DNA of 64,000 nucleotides from DASQHW01 sp963837155 (lineage in GTDB: Bacteria; Actinomycetota; Acidimicrobiia; IMCC26256; PALSA-610), in assembly GCA_963837155.1 (NCBI GenBank), contig CAWIMB010000002.1, positions 2,976,001 through 3,040,000 of the forward strand. Reading direction: 5' to 3'. Below are positions 17,953 to 26,447 of this stretch, one piece after another. Under the pieces are notes generated by a model. The model was not told the origin of the DNA and did no database searches. It saw only the letters and a list, made by a program, of their open reading frames with translations. Both the position numbers and the translations under genes were made by a program. Positions within the stretch are counted from its first letter, which is position 1; each line of letters opens with the position of its first letter.

Positions 17953-19237
17953 TGGAAGCACCCTTTCGACGAAGTCGTTCGGCATTCGACCACAGTGCGA
18001 GGACCAACGCCCAAGCTGCACCTACCAACAGCACCTCGGTGCTGTGGGCTTCGCTGAACGGCCCCGCCGCGAGCACACCGAGCGGCACCGTGCCGCCGAA
18101 CCCCATGATCCACAGCGCCATCACTCGGCCGCGCACTTCGTTGGGGAGATGGTCCTGCAGCACGGTGGAGAGGCACGTAACGACGAGGAAGTACACGTAG
18201 CCGAGCAACGCCACGACCGGAAATGCCAGCGCCGCGTTTCGCAGCAACCCGAACGCGGCGAGGACGACTGCGAACGCGACGAAGCCGCCCCGCAATAACC
18301 CGATCTTCGACCGGCGCGCGAGCACAGTGCCGACGGTCACTGCTCCCAATGCCGCGCCGAGCCCGAACGTGGCGTAGAGCAACCCGAACTCACCACTCTT
18401 TGGCGCGATGCCCAGGTTGAATTTTGCGATGACGCCCATGATGCCGACGAACGGAAGCGAGAAGAACGAGAATGTTGCCAGCGTGATCAACACGTGCATG
18501 ATCAACGGGTCACGCCGCGCGATCCGCACGCCCGACAACAGGCGCGCCATACCTCGCTCGTCGACAAGCGCGTTGGTGCGACCCGCGTAACGCGCCCAGA
18601 CCAGTCCCACGACCGCGAACAAGTACGTCGCGGCATTGATGGCGAACACCGGGCCGGCGTCGAGGCTCGTGTAGATGAGACCGCCGATCGCGGGACCGAT
18701 CACTCGCGAGAGGTTCATCTGCACGGACATGAGCGCCACCGCGCCGGGCATGTCTTCGCGCGGCACGAGCGTCGGCAGGATCGAACTGAGGCCGGGCGCA
18801 CCGAGCGCGTTCGCGGTCCCGATCGCGAACACGATGCCCACGATCGCCCACGGCGACGCGTCGGTTCTCCACACGAGCGCGGCGAGCCCGAGCGAGAGGA
18901 CGCCTTGGATCAGCTGGAGGGCGACGAGCAGTCGGCGGCGGTCGACGGTGTCGGCGAGCGCACCACCGGTGAGCGAAAGAAACAGCAGCGGCCCGAGCTG
19001 CGCGAAGAACACCAGGCTCACCCAGCTGCCCTTGCCGGTCAGGTCGAGCATGTACGCGCCGAGGATGACGTTCTGCATCCACGTGCCGACGTTGGAGGCG
19101 AACGTGCCTGCGTAGACGATCCGGAAATCGCGGTTCCGGAGCGCGGCTTGGGCGGTGCCGCGTTGGTATGCAACGTCGCCGTCGACGAGGGCGTCCTCGA
19201 CTTCTTCGAGCTCTGCGTCCTCGCGCCGGCGCAGCAT
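17945..19237 (-). CDS. Major facilitator superfamily exporter (EntS-like)
   Basis: A 430-aa protein with about 12 hydrophobic helices and an N-terminal acidic tail. GGALADTVDRRRLLVALQL between helices 2 and 3 is the family motif A loop, and GAPGLSSILPTLVPREDMPGA is typical of the EntS/MFS_3 subgroup. That subgroup usually exports siderophores or small lipophilic compounds. It follows the double CoA-transferase by 25 bp and overlaps the MDMPI-like gene by 8 bp. It may export or import a substrate of this acyl-CoA pathway; the direction is not provable. Confidence 0.88.
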   Translation of the reverse strand: MLRRREDAELEEVEDALVDGDVAYQRGTAQAALRNRDFRIVYAGTFASNVGTWMQNVILGAYMLDLTGKGSWVSLVFFAQLGPLLFLSLTGGALADTVDRRRLLVALQLIQGVLSLGLAALVWRTDASPWAIVGIVFAIGTANALGAPGLSSILPTLVPREDMPGAVALMSVQMNLSRVIGPAIGGLIYTSLDAGPVFAINAATYLFAVVGLVWARYAGRTNALVDERGMARLLSGVRIARRDPLIMHVLITLATFSFFSLPFVGIMGVIAKFNLGIAPKSGEFGLLYATFGLGAALGAVTVGTVLARRSKIGLLRGGFVAFAVVLAAFGLLRNAALAFPVVALLGYVYFLVVTCLSTVLQDHLPNEVRGRVMALWIMGFGGTVPLGVLAAGPFSEAHSTEVLLVGAAWALVLALWSNAERLRRKGASNV

Positions 19238-19262
19238 CAGGCGGCCACGCTAGCGACCGGAG

Positions 19263-21410
19263 CTATCGGGACATCCGGGGCGCCGTACCGATGACGTGCT
19301 CCGCTTCCAGACGCGCGAGCGTGTCGTCGTCGATCCCGAGCTCACCGCGCAACACGTTGACCGTGTGCTCTCCGAGCGTCGGCGCCGGGCCGCGCCAATA
19401 CGTGTGCGGGCCTGCCGACATCCGCACCGGCCAAGTCGGATAGGGGTGCGTGCCGACGAGCTGGTGCGTCACGGGTTCGAAGAAACCGCGGGCGCGCAGT
19501 TGGGGGTCGTCGAGCGTCGCATAGCCGGGCACCATCGCCGCGGCCGGAATTCCCTGCGCGAGCGCGTCCTTGGCCGCATCCTCGGGCGAGCGCGTCGCGC
19601 ACCACGCGACGCGCTCCTCGGCCGGCAGCGGGTCGTACTCCCTCTCGATCGCGACCCACGCGTCCTCCCCGGCACAGCGAAAGACGCCCCCGGCGCCGCG
19701 CCGATCGAGCAGCGTGGCGTCGATCGCGTAGCGGATCACTTGCTCGGCGGTGACCGCGGTCGCAACCTCTACCAGCGGTACTTCGACCAGATGGCCCGAA
19801 CCCGTGCGCGCTCTGTGCTCCAGCGCCGCCACGAGCGCGAGCGCAGCATGCGTACCCACCATCGGGTCGACGGGCCCGCCGGGGATGATCGGCGGACCGC
19901 CGTCGTAGCCGGTGACCCACGCCATGCCGGTGAGCTGTTCCATCGTCTGGGCGAAGCCGCCGCGCTCACGCCACGGCCCCGACAACCCGAACGCCGGCAT
20001 ACGCAGATACACGGCGCGGGGATTGATCGCGTGCACCGTGTCCCAGTCGAGACCGAAGCGCTCCATCACCTGCGGGGTGAAGTTCTCGGCGATGACGTCG
20101 CTGCGCGCGACGAGCTCCTTCGCGAGCGCGAGGCCGTCGGGATGGCCGAGGTCCAACGTGATACCGCGCTTGCCAAGGTTGCAGGCGTGGAAGAGCCCCG
20201 ACTTCTCGTAGAACAGCGGATCGTCACGGGGCCGCACCGCGGCGCTGAAGCGAATCCCGTCGGGGCGTTGCATCGCCTCGACCTTGATCACGTCGGCACC
20301 CATCGCACACAGCCACGCGGTCGCGAACGGTCCCGCCCAAAACGCGGTGAAGTCCAGCACCTTGACGCCCGCGAGCGGCCGTTCGCCGGGTGCGTCGACG
20401 GTGCGCGCATGACTCGTAACCGGCCACGGATTCGTCGCGACCGTCGGCGCGGCGAGCTTGCGATCAGCGACGTCATGGAACCGGAACGGCGCGCGCGGCC
20501 GGATCCACTGTTCGCCCGGCTGGCCGACGAACACGTCACGCGCCTCGAGATGATCGAACCGGGGCAGCTCCGCGCCGTTGCCGACGATCGTCGCGGGAAC
20601 GCGCGCCTCGACACACGCGGCGACGATCTCGTCGGCGGTGTGCGCGGTGGTCCACGCATGGAGCGCGTCGTTCACCTCGGCTGCGCGCGTGAACCGCCCG
20701 ACCATCGTGCCGAGCTGGTCGTCGTCGGCCATATCGGGACGGCCGATGAGGCGTGCAAGCGACTGCCATTGCTGGACGGTGACCGTCGTGATGCCGACGT
20801 ACCGCCCATCGCCCGTCGGCTCGTTGCCGGGAATCATCACCCACCGGAACGAGTGCTCGCGCCCGCCGGGAAACCGCGCGAACAACGTCGGGTACGTCAC
20901 GTACGTCATCTGGATCGCTTCGAGCATCGACGCGTCGACAGTCTCGGGCACACCGGTACGTGACGCCCGCGTCCACGCCGTCATCCCGCCGAGCGCCGCG
21001 AACGCGCCGACGATGTACTCGCCGAGCCGCCCGCCGACGGTGAGCGGCGGCAGATGCATGTGTCCGTGCCCGGCCAGGCTGCCGCTGCGCGCCTGCAACA
21101 CCTCTTCGGTGAGCTCGAGGCCGTCGTCGGGCCCACCGTGACCGAGCGGGGTGATCGCGATCGTGACGAGCGGATTGCTCCCGACGGGGGCGGCACCCGG
21201 TTCGCCCACGATCACGATGTCGGCGGCCGCGAGCCACGGTGCGACATCGGCCGGGTGCCGTTGCGATGTGCGCAGGTACACGAACAACGGATCGCCACCG
21301 ATCGGCGTTTTGTGCACGACGTCGGCACCGAGATCGGTGAGCAGCTTGGCGCAGTACGCGCCCGCGATCCCGGTCGTGCAATCGACGACGCGCAGCCCGT
21401 CGTAGATCAC
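19263..21410 (-). CDS. Tandem double-domain CaiB/BaiF (family III) CoA-transferase
   Basis: A 715-aa protein with two family III CoA-transferase halves. The first half starts LRVVDCTTGIAGAYCAKLLTDLGADVV. The second starts near residue 350 with VKVLDFTAFWAGPFATAWL and continues with MGADVIKVEA, GKRGITLDLGHPDG and NFTPQVMERFGL. Most family members are one domain acting as a dimer, so this is a covalent fusion. The catalytic Asp expected in the second half is plausible in the DPMVGTHAALAL area. It overlaps the DUF35 gene by 4 bp (ATGA). It should activate or recycle a CoA ester in the pathway; the acid is unknown. Confidence 0.9.
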   Translation of the reverse strand: MIYDGLRVVDCTTGIAGAYCAKLLTDLGADVVHKTPIGGDPLFVYLRTSQRHPADVAPWLAAADIVIVGEPGAAPVGSNPLVTIAITPLGHGGPDDGLELTEEVLQARSGSLAGHGHMHLPPLTVGGRLGEYIVGAFAALGGMTAWTRASRTGVPETVDASMLEAIQMTYVTYPTLFARFPGGREHSFRWVMIPGNEPTGDGRYVGITTVTVQQWQSLARLIGRPDMADDDQLGTMVGRFTRAAEVNDALHAWTTAHTADEIVAACVEARVPATIVGNGAELPRFDHLEARDVFVGQPGEQWIRPRAPFRFHDVADRKLAAPTVATNPWPVTSHARTVDAPGERPLAGVKVLDFTAFWAGPFATAWLCAMGADVIKVEAMQRPDGIRFSAAVRPRDDPLFYEKSGLFHACNLGKRGITLDLGHPDGLALAKELVARSDVIAENFTPQVMERFGLDWDTVHAINPRAVYLRMPAFGLSGPWRERGGFAQTMEQLTGMAWVTGYDGGPPIIPGGPVDPMVGTHAALALVAALEHRARTGSGHLVEVPLVEVATAVTAEQVIRYAIDATLLDRRGAGGVFRCAGEDAWVAIEREYDPLPAEERVAWCATRSPEDAAKDALAQGIPAAAMVPGYATLDDPQLRARGFFEPVTHQLVGTHPYPTWPVRMSAGPHTYWRGPAPTLGEHTVNVLRGELGIDDDTLARLEAEHVIGTAPRMSR

Positions 21411-21904
21411 GGGTGCTCATCCTGTTCTTGCGACACAGGACGACCAAAAGCGTCGCCGCTTGTCGCAAGAACTGGTCGGAACATCGGCACGGTCACCGAC
21501 TTGTCGGGGACCGTCGAGAACGCGAGCTCTCGGAACTCCACCTCGACCGGCGCATCCGGCACCAGCGCGTCGGGATCGGTATCGACGATGTACGTCGCGA
21601 TCCGCACCGCGGGATCCTCGTCGAGGGCGACGAGCGCGGTCACGAACGGCACCTTGTCGTCGAACGCGGGAAGGAACGCGCGGCGGACAACCGCCCACGA
21701 GAACAATGACGCGCGTCCGGAGACTGCTGTCCACGACAGCGCGCCGCCGTCGGCCGGGCACGTCTCCTGCGGGTACCACACGTACGCGCCGCAGGTGTCA
21801 CAACGCGGGATTCGGAGCTCGCCCGCGGCCGCTGCCGCGAAGAACGGTGCGCTCAGGGGCTCGTCAAGGTCGGGCAACGGGAAGTCGGCACGCTTGATCG
21901 CCAC
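21407..21904 (-). CDS. DUF35 OB-fold protein with N-terminal zinc ribbon (ChsH2-like partner)
   Basis: A 165-aa acyl-CoA-associated protein. The N-terminal rubredoxin-like zinc region contains C35, C38 and C49 (CDTCGAYVW..ETCPADGG). The usual fourth Cys position reads Asp (CPAD), which is unusual. The OB-fold (SGRASLFSWAVVRRAF, VPFVTALVALDEDPAVRIATYI) follows. In steroid catabolism such proteins pair with Ltp2-type thiolases to form retro-aldolases. Here the thiolase-like gene ends 3 bp upstream, which strongly supports the same complex. Confidence 0.9.
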   Translation of the reverse strand: MAIKRADFPLPDLDEPLSAPFFAAAAAGELRIPRCDTCGAYVWYPQETCPADGGALSWTAVSGRASLFSWAVVRRAFLPAFDDKVPFVTALVALDEDPAVRIATYIVDTDPDALVPDAPVEVEFRELAFSTVPDKSVTVPMFRPVLATSGDAFGRPVSQEQDEHP

Positions 21905-21907
21905 AAG

Positions 21908-23110
21908 TCACGCGTCCTTCGCCAGCACCAGCGTGCTCGCCATGTGTCCCGTGTAGCCGCCGTAGACCGCGACCTCGCACTCCGGCACCTGCGCCGGCGC
22001 GGTACCGCGCACCTGCTTCACACACTCGACGACGTGCGCAATCCCGAGCACGTAGGCGTGCGACAGCAATCCCCCGTGCGTGTTGAACGGCAATGTGCCG
22101 CCATCGTGGAACAACGCGTCTCCTTCGACGAAATCGCCGGCCTCACCCTTCGCGCAGAAGCCCATGTCCTCGATCTGCATCAAGCTGACCACGGTGAATG
22201 GGTCGTACACGGTGAGCACATCGACGTCCGCGGGCCCGATGCCGGCCATCGAGAACGCGCCGGGCGCCGAGAACACTTGCGGCGTGCTCGTGAACGCGCG
22301 TTGCTGCGCCCAGTGTGTGCCGGAGCCCGAGTAGCCCTCGCCGACGCCGAGCACGACCGCCGGCGGCTGCTTCAGATCGCGGGCGCGTTCGACGCTCGTC
22401 GTCACGTACGCGGCGCCGCCGTCGGAGATCAGGCATGAATCGAGCAGCCGGAGCGGCTCGGCCAGGTACGGCGCCGCGAGATAGTCGTCGATCGTCATCG
22501 GACGCCCGTGCATCACGGCGTCGGGGTTGAGATTGGCGTGCCGGCGGCACGCAACCGCGATCGCGCCGAACTGCTCGGCGGTCGTGCCGAACTCGATCAT
22601 GTGCCGGCGCATGATCGTCGCGAAGTAGACCGGTTGCGGGAACCAGCCGAACGGTACTTCGAGGTTCTGCTTGGTTGATTGCGTGGCGTGTACCTCGCCG
22701 GGCCCGCCGGTCATCGACCCGCGCTGCGTCGCCCACGCCACCGAGAAGACGTTCAGCACATGGCGCGCCTTGCCCTGGGCGATCGCCTCGGCGGCGAGAT
22801 AGGGCGCGGTTGCGGCCCATGCCATGCCGCCGCCCCACTGCGAGGTCCACATGTCGTGCGACGTGCCGAAGTGCTCATGGAACGCGCCGGCGTCGAAGTC
22901 TCCCATCGCGCGCGACCACGTCAGCCCGTCGATGTCGGCCGGCTCCAGCCCGGCGTCGATGATCGCCCGCTCGGCGGCCTCGGCGCCGATCTCCCGCGCG
23001 GTCCGCCCTGATGCCTTCGTGTAGGCGGTCTCGCCGATGCCCGCGATCGCTACCTGCCCGCGCACGGTCTCGAGGTCGCGTGCGTGTCCCCAGTCGGGCG
23101 CGTCCAGCAC
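21908..23110 (-). CDS. Thiolase-fold lipid-transfer protein (Ltp2/SCP-x-like)
   Basis: A 400-aa protein starting at GTG 23110; sequence further upstream in this frame is nonsense. Thiolase fold: VAIAGIGETAYTKASGRT at the N-terminus, then AERAIIDAGLEPADIDGL, SDGGAAYVTTS and the C-terminal NTHGGLLSHAY in place of the NxxGG..GHP thiolase motif. The N-terminal nucleophilic Cys of true thiolases is not evident. This matches the Ltp2 aldolase group, which cleaves side-chain acyl-CoAs with a DUF35 partner. The partner gene follows 3 bp downstream. Cleavage of a steroid- or branched-chain CoA adduct is inference. Confidence 0.88.
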   Translation of the reverse strand: MLDAPDWGHARDLETVRGQVAIAGIGETAYTKASGRTAREIGAEAAERAIIDAGLEPADIDGLTWSRAMGDFDAGAFHEHFGTSHDMWTSQWGGGMAWAATAPYLAAEAIAQGKARHVLNVFSVAWATQRGSMTGGPGEVHATQSTKQNLEVPFGWFPQPVYFATIMRRHMIEFGTTAEQFGAIAVACRRHANLNPDAVMHGRPMTIDDYLAAPYLAEPLRLLDSCLISDGGAAYVTTSVERARDLKQPPAVVLGVGEGYSGSGTHWAQQRAFTSTPQVFSAPGAFSMAGIGPADVDVLTVYDPFTVVSLMQIEDMGFCAKGEAGDFVEGDALFHDGGTLPFNTHGGLLSHAYVLGIAHVVECVKQVRGTAPAQVPECEVAVYGGYTGHMASTLVLAKDA

Positions 23111-23142
23111 GCCACCGAACCTATCGAACGGAGAGGAACGGC

Positions 23143-24372
23143 TTAGGCGGAGACGGACGGGCCGGGAAACGGCACCGAACGGGGATACGTGCTCGGCGAG
23201 ATCGCGGGTGGGAGCTGCGGCACCGGGTTCGCGACCGCGACGATGCACCAGGGCGTCGCGTCGGCACCCCGGATCATCGCGGCGCGCAATGTGACGGGCG
23301 CTTGCGCGGCGATGGGCTGGATGTCGACCGTGCGGAAGTCGAGCTCGCCGACGAGCACCTCGCCAAAGTTGTCCCGAAGCTGTTCCGCATCCCGGACCAA
23401 CGCGCCCAACGACGCGCTGACCAGACTCGTTTGGTCCTGACCGAACTGGGTCGCATACGCCTTCGTGCATGCGAGGTGCCGGAGATCGAGATCGAGCACC
23501 GCAACGAGCGCCTCGGGATCGTCGGCGGCGACGGCATCGAGGAGCTCGTCGAGCGCCGAACGAGAAACGGTGTCCATGTGCTCATACTCAGAGAGGAAGG
23601 TCGCGACGGTCTCGACGAGACGACGCCGCGCCGCCATCGCGGTCACCGAGTTCGCCGCCCGAGCGTGCGCGAGCGAGATGCGAGCACCGAGCGCTGACAC
23701 GAAGGCGACGTCATCGCGTTCATACGGCCGGCCCGGCCCGTCGCGCACCACGATCAATGCGCCGTCGACGCGCTCTTCGGTGCCGATCGGCACGGTGATC
23801 AGGCTGTAACAGCCGCCCCCCAGAAGAAACTCATGGAGCTCGGGACGCAGACAGCGGCGGACGTCGCGCTGCGGCACTTGGGGTACGAACATCGGCGCGC
23901 CCGTACGCACGACCAGACGCGCCAGCTCGAGTGCGAACGGCACCTCGTGCGCGACCGTCGCCACCGCGACCTCGGAAACGGGATCGTGATGCGCAACATG
24001 TGCGACCGCGATATCGCCATTGTCGTCGCGGAGCGCGACGATGACCGCATCACCGAGCACGTCCGCGCCAAGGCGCCCGCCGCGTTCGACAACCGGGCGC
24101 GCGTTGACAGTCACCGCGTCGACCATGCTCTCGAGCAACGCGAGCGCTTGCTCGCGCGCCTCCGGCGCCGATTGCGCGATCGTTATCTGTGTCGATGACG
24201 ACTCGGGCAAGCGCTCGAGCGCGACGCGTTGCGCCTCGAAGCGTTTGAGCGCGGCGTCGCTGATCTCGTACCCCGCACCGACTTTCACCGCCACGAGCTG
24301 TCCACTGCGCACCCATCGGTACGCGGTCTGATAATGCACGCCCAGCCGACGCGCCGCCGTCTTCAAGTTCAC
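23143..24372 (-). CDS. HTH and GAF-domain transcriptional regulator
   Basis: A 409-aa protein. GTG 24372 is chosen because GAGG sits 7 nt before it and the helix-turn-helix starts at once: NLKTAARRLGVHYQTAYRWVRSGQL, an excisionase/MerR-like winged helix. A GAF-like sensor follows at about 100-260 (VVRTGAPMFVPQVPQ, CYSLITVPIGTEERVDGALIVV). A C-terminal PAS-like segment (LVAVLDLDLRHLACTKAYATQFG) comes next. It lies at the divergent centre between the thiolase arm (32 bp downstream on its own strand) and the amidohydrolase arm. It probably controls both in response to a pathway intermediate. Confidence 0.82.
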   Translation of the reverse strand: MNLKTAARRLGVHYQTAYRWVRSGQLVAVKVGAGYEISDAALKRFEAQRVALERLPESSSTQITIAQSAPEAREQALALLESMVDAVTVNARPVVERGGRLGADVLGDAVIVALRDDNGDIAVAHVAHHDPVSEVAVATVAHEVPFALELARLVVRTGAPMFVPQVPQRDVRRCLRPELHEFLLGGGCYSLITVPIGTEERVDGALIVVRDGPGRPYERDDVAFVSALGARISLAHARAANSVTAMAARRRLVETVATFLSEYEHMDTVSRSALDELLDAVAADDPEALVAVLDLDLRHLACTKAYATQFGQDQTSLVSASLGALVRDAEQLRDNFGEVLVGELDFRTVDIQPIAAQAPVTLRAAMIRGADATPWCIVAVANPVPQLPPAISPSTYPRSVPFPGPSVSA

Positions 24373-24660
24373 AAGAACCTCGCGATGACGGGACCGCAAC
24401 GGGAAGTTTGGTGCCCCCACTGCGCTCGCTTGCACTGCACCACTTGATAGAAGAAGCCCCGCCGCTCCGAACCCCAGTGCCTATCGCATCACAAATCGGC
24501 GGCGCGCGCCCGTCCGATCCATTCGTTCCCGAAAAAAATCCGAAGATGGGCAGGTCGTGCCCGCCCGTGTCGCCCCGCGGATCTGACCAATTCTGGATGT
24601 GGCGGCTACCTTCACGTCTCGGTCGACCCGCCGGGGGACGAGCGCAGGAGGCGCGAGAAC
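24373..24660. other. Divergent intergenic region of the acyl-CoA block
   Basis: 288 bp between the regulator (minus) and the first amidohydrolase (plus). No ORF in it is supported. It should hold both divergent promoters and the regulator's binding sites. AT-rich islands occur at 24447-24455 (TTGATAGAA), 24486-24495 and 24527-24546 (CCCGAAAAAAATCCGAAGA). No clear dyad was found by eye. Confidence 0.5.
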
Positions 24661-25539
24661 ATGCCCATGCCGAGCGACGTCGGGGTGATCGACCTGATGA
24701 TCGCTCCGCCCTTCCCCGACACCAAGCGGACCTACCAGTTCCTGCGCGCGAACCTCCGGGATCGCGAGTCGCTCGAGGAGTTCGAGTTCCCGGCCCAGTA
24801 CATGTTCAAGGACGTGCCCCACCCCGAGCCGGGCGCGGACGGCGTGCGCTTCCTCCTCGATCAGATGGACCGGTTCGGCATCGAGCGCGGGATGCTCGGG
24901 ATCTCGTTCCACGAGGAGCGCAGCGCCGATGCGTTACGCGCCGTCCGGACGCATCCCGACCGGTTCTTCGGCAGCTACGAGGTCGACCCGAACCGAGGCA
25001 TGGACGCGGTACGTGACCTCCAGCGCGCGGTCGAGGAGCTCGGCGCCAAGGCTGCGACCGCATTCCCCGCCGGCCTCAACCCGCAGGTGCCGATCAACGA
25101 CGCGAAGTTCTATCCGCTGTACGCGAAATGCGTGGAGCTCGACGTTCCGATCTGCGTGTGCGCGGGCGTACCGGGGCCGCGTGTCCCGTTCGCACCCCAG
25201 TACGTCGGCCTGATCGACGAGGTGTGCTGGTACTTCCCCGAGCTCAAGTTCGTGACGCGCCATGGCTGCGAGCCGTGGGCGGATCTCGCGGCGAAGCTGT
25301 TGCTGAAGTGGCCGAACCTCTACTACTCGACGTCCGCGTTCGCGCCTCGCTACTACCCGAAGGCAATCGTCGACTTCGCGAACACACGCGGCGCCGACAA
25401 GGTGATGTACGCGGGCTACTACCCGATGGGCCTGTCGCTCGACCGGATCTTCAAGGAGCTGCCGGACGTGCCGTTCCGCGACCACGTGTGGCCGAAGTTC
25501 CTCCGCGAGAACGCCCGGCGCGTCTTCAACCTCTCGTGA
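24661..25539 (+). CDS. Amidohydrolase-2-like protein lacking metal ligands, tandem copy 1
   Basis: A 292-aa TIM-barrel protein of the ACMSD/amidohydrolase-2 type. Where active members have HxH after strand 1 it reads VGVIDLMIAPPFP. Where they have the last Asp (GSD) it reads MYAGYYPMG near 250-257. A histidine remains in VTRHGCEPW (H201). Shared landmarks with the next two genes are EFPAQYMFKDVP, GVPGPR, LIDEVCW, KLLLKWPNL and FANTRGADKV. ATG 24661 is preceded by AGGAGG about 10 nt upstream. A hydrolytic function is therefore doubtful; a non-metal decarboxylase-like or lyase role is possible. Its stop overlaps the next start (GTGA). Confidence 0.85.
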   Translation: MPMPSDVGVIDLMIAPPFPDTKRTYQFLRANLRDRESLEEFEFPAQYMFKDVPHPEPGADGVRFLLDQMDRFGIERGMLGISFHEERSADALRAVRTHPDRFFGSYEVDPNRGMDAVRDLQRAVEELGAKAATAFPAGLNPQVPINDAKFYPLYAKCVELDVPICVCAGVPGPRVPFAPQYVGLIDEVCWYFPELKFVTRHGCEPWADLAAKLLLKWPNLYYSTSAFAPRYYPKAIVDFANTRGADKVMYAGYYPMGLSLDRIFKELPDVPFRDHVWPKFLRENARRVFNLS

Positions 25540-26447
25540 CGGGTTCGGCCTACGAGGATGCGAAGGCGGGCGGCGTGGTCGACACGGCCGTCGGCTTCCC
25601 GAAATCGCGCGACGACATGTTCGAGTTCTACGAGTTCATCCGCCAGGGGTCGCACGACAGCGCGACCAAGGAGGGCGAGCTCGAATTCCCGGCCGGCTAC
25701 ATGTTCAAGAATGTCCCCAAATGGGACGCCGAGCACATGGGCGACCCGGTCGAGATGCTGTTCCTGGAGCACGAGCGGCAGGGGATCACGCAGGCGATCG
25801 TCAACGTCGAGGACGAGGTCGGCCGGCGGGCCGTACGCGACCTGCCCGATCACTTCTTCGCGAGCATCGGCATCAACCCGAACGACGGCATGGACGCGGT
25901 ACGCAAGATCGACCGCTATGCCGGCGAGTTCGACCTCAAGGCGGTCGGCGCCTTCCCGTCCGGGCTGTACCCGCAGGTCGCGCTCAACGACAAGATGTTC
26001 TCTCCGATCTACGCCAAGTGCATCGAGGTCGATGTCGCGTTCTGTTCGACGGCGGGCGTTCCGGGCCCTCGGCTGCAGTACGCGCCGCAAGAGGTCGGGT
26101 TGATCGACGAGGTGTGCTGGTTCTTCCCGGAGTTGACGTTCGTGACGCGCCACGGATGCGAGCCGTGGACCGCGCTCGCCGCGAAGCTGCTGCTGAAGTG
26201 GCCGAACCTGCACTACTCGACGACGGCGTTCGCGCCGAAGTACTACCCGAAGGACATCATCGAATTCGCGAACACGCGCGGCGCCGACAAGGTGATCTGG
26301 TCGGGCTACTTCCCGGCGGGCTTGTCGTATGACCGCATCTTCCGAGAGCTTCCCGACGTTCCGCTGCGAGACCACGTGTGGCCCAAGTTCCTCCGCGAGA
26401 ACGCGCAACGAGTCTTCAAGCTGCCCGAGAAAACGCCGTCGTCGTGA
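25536..26447 (+). CDS. Amidohydrolase-2-like protein lacking metal ligands, tandem copy 2
   Basis: A 303-aa paralogue of its two neighbours, starting at GTG 25536 within the stop of copy 1. Strand 1 reads GGVVDTAVGFPKSRDD instead of carrying HxH, and the C-terminal site reads IWSGYFPAG instead of GSD. VTRHGCEPW, GVPGPRLQYAPQ and KLLLKWPNLHYSTTAFAPK are retained. Copies 1 to 3 agree over their whole length with only small insertions, so they arose by tandem duplication and then diverged. They may form a hetero-oligomer, since all three are translationally coupled. The 3' end overlaps copy 3 by 4 bp. Confidence 0.85.
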   Translation: MTGSAYEDAKAGGVVDTAVGFPKSRDDMFEFYEFIRQGSHDSATKEGELEFPAGYMFKNVPKWDAEHMGDPVEMLFLEHERQGITQAIVNVEDEVGRRAVRDLPDHFFASIGINPNDGMDAVRKIDRYAGEFDLKAVGAFPSGLYPQVALNDKMFSPIYAKCIEVDVAFCSTAGVPGPRLQYAPQEVGLIDEVCWFFPELTFVTRHGCEPWTALAAKLLLKWPNLHYSTTAFAPKYYPKDIIEFANTRGADKVIWSGYFPAGLSYDRIFRELPDVPLRDHVWPKFLRENAQRVFKLPEKTPSS

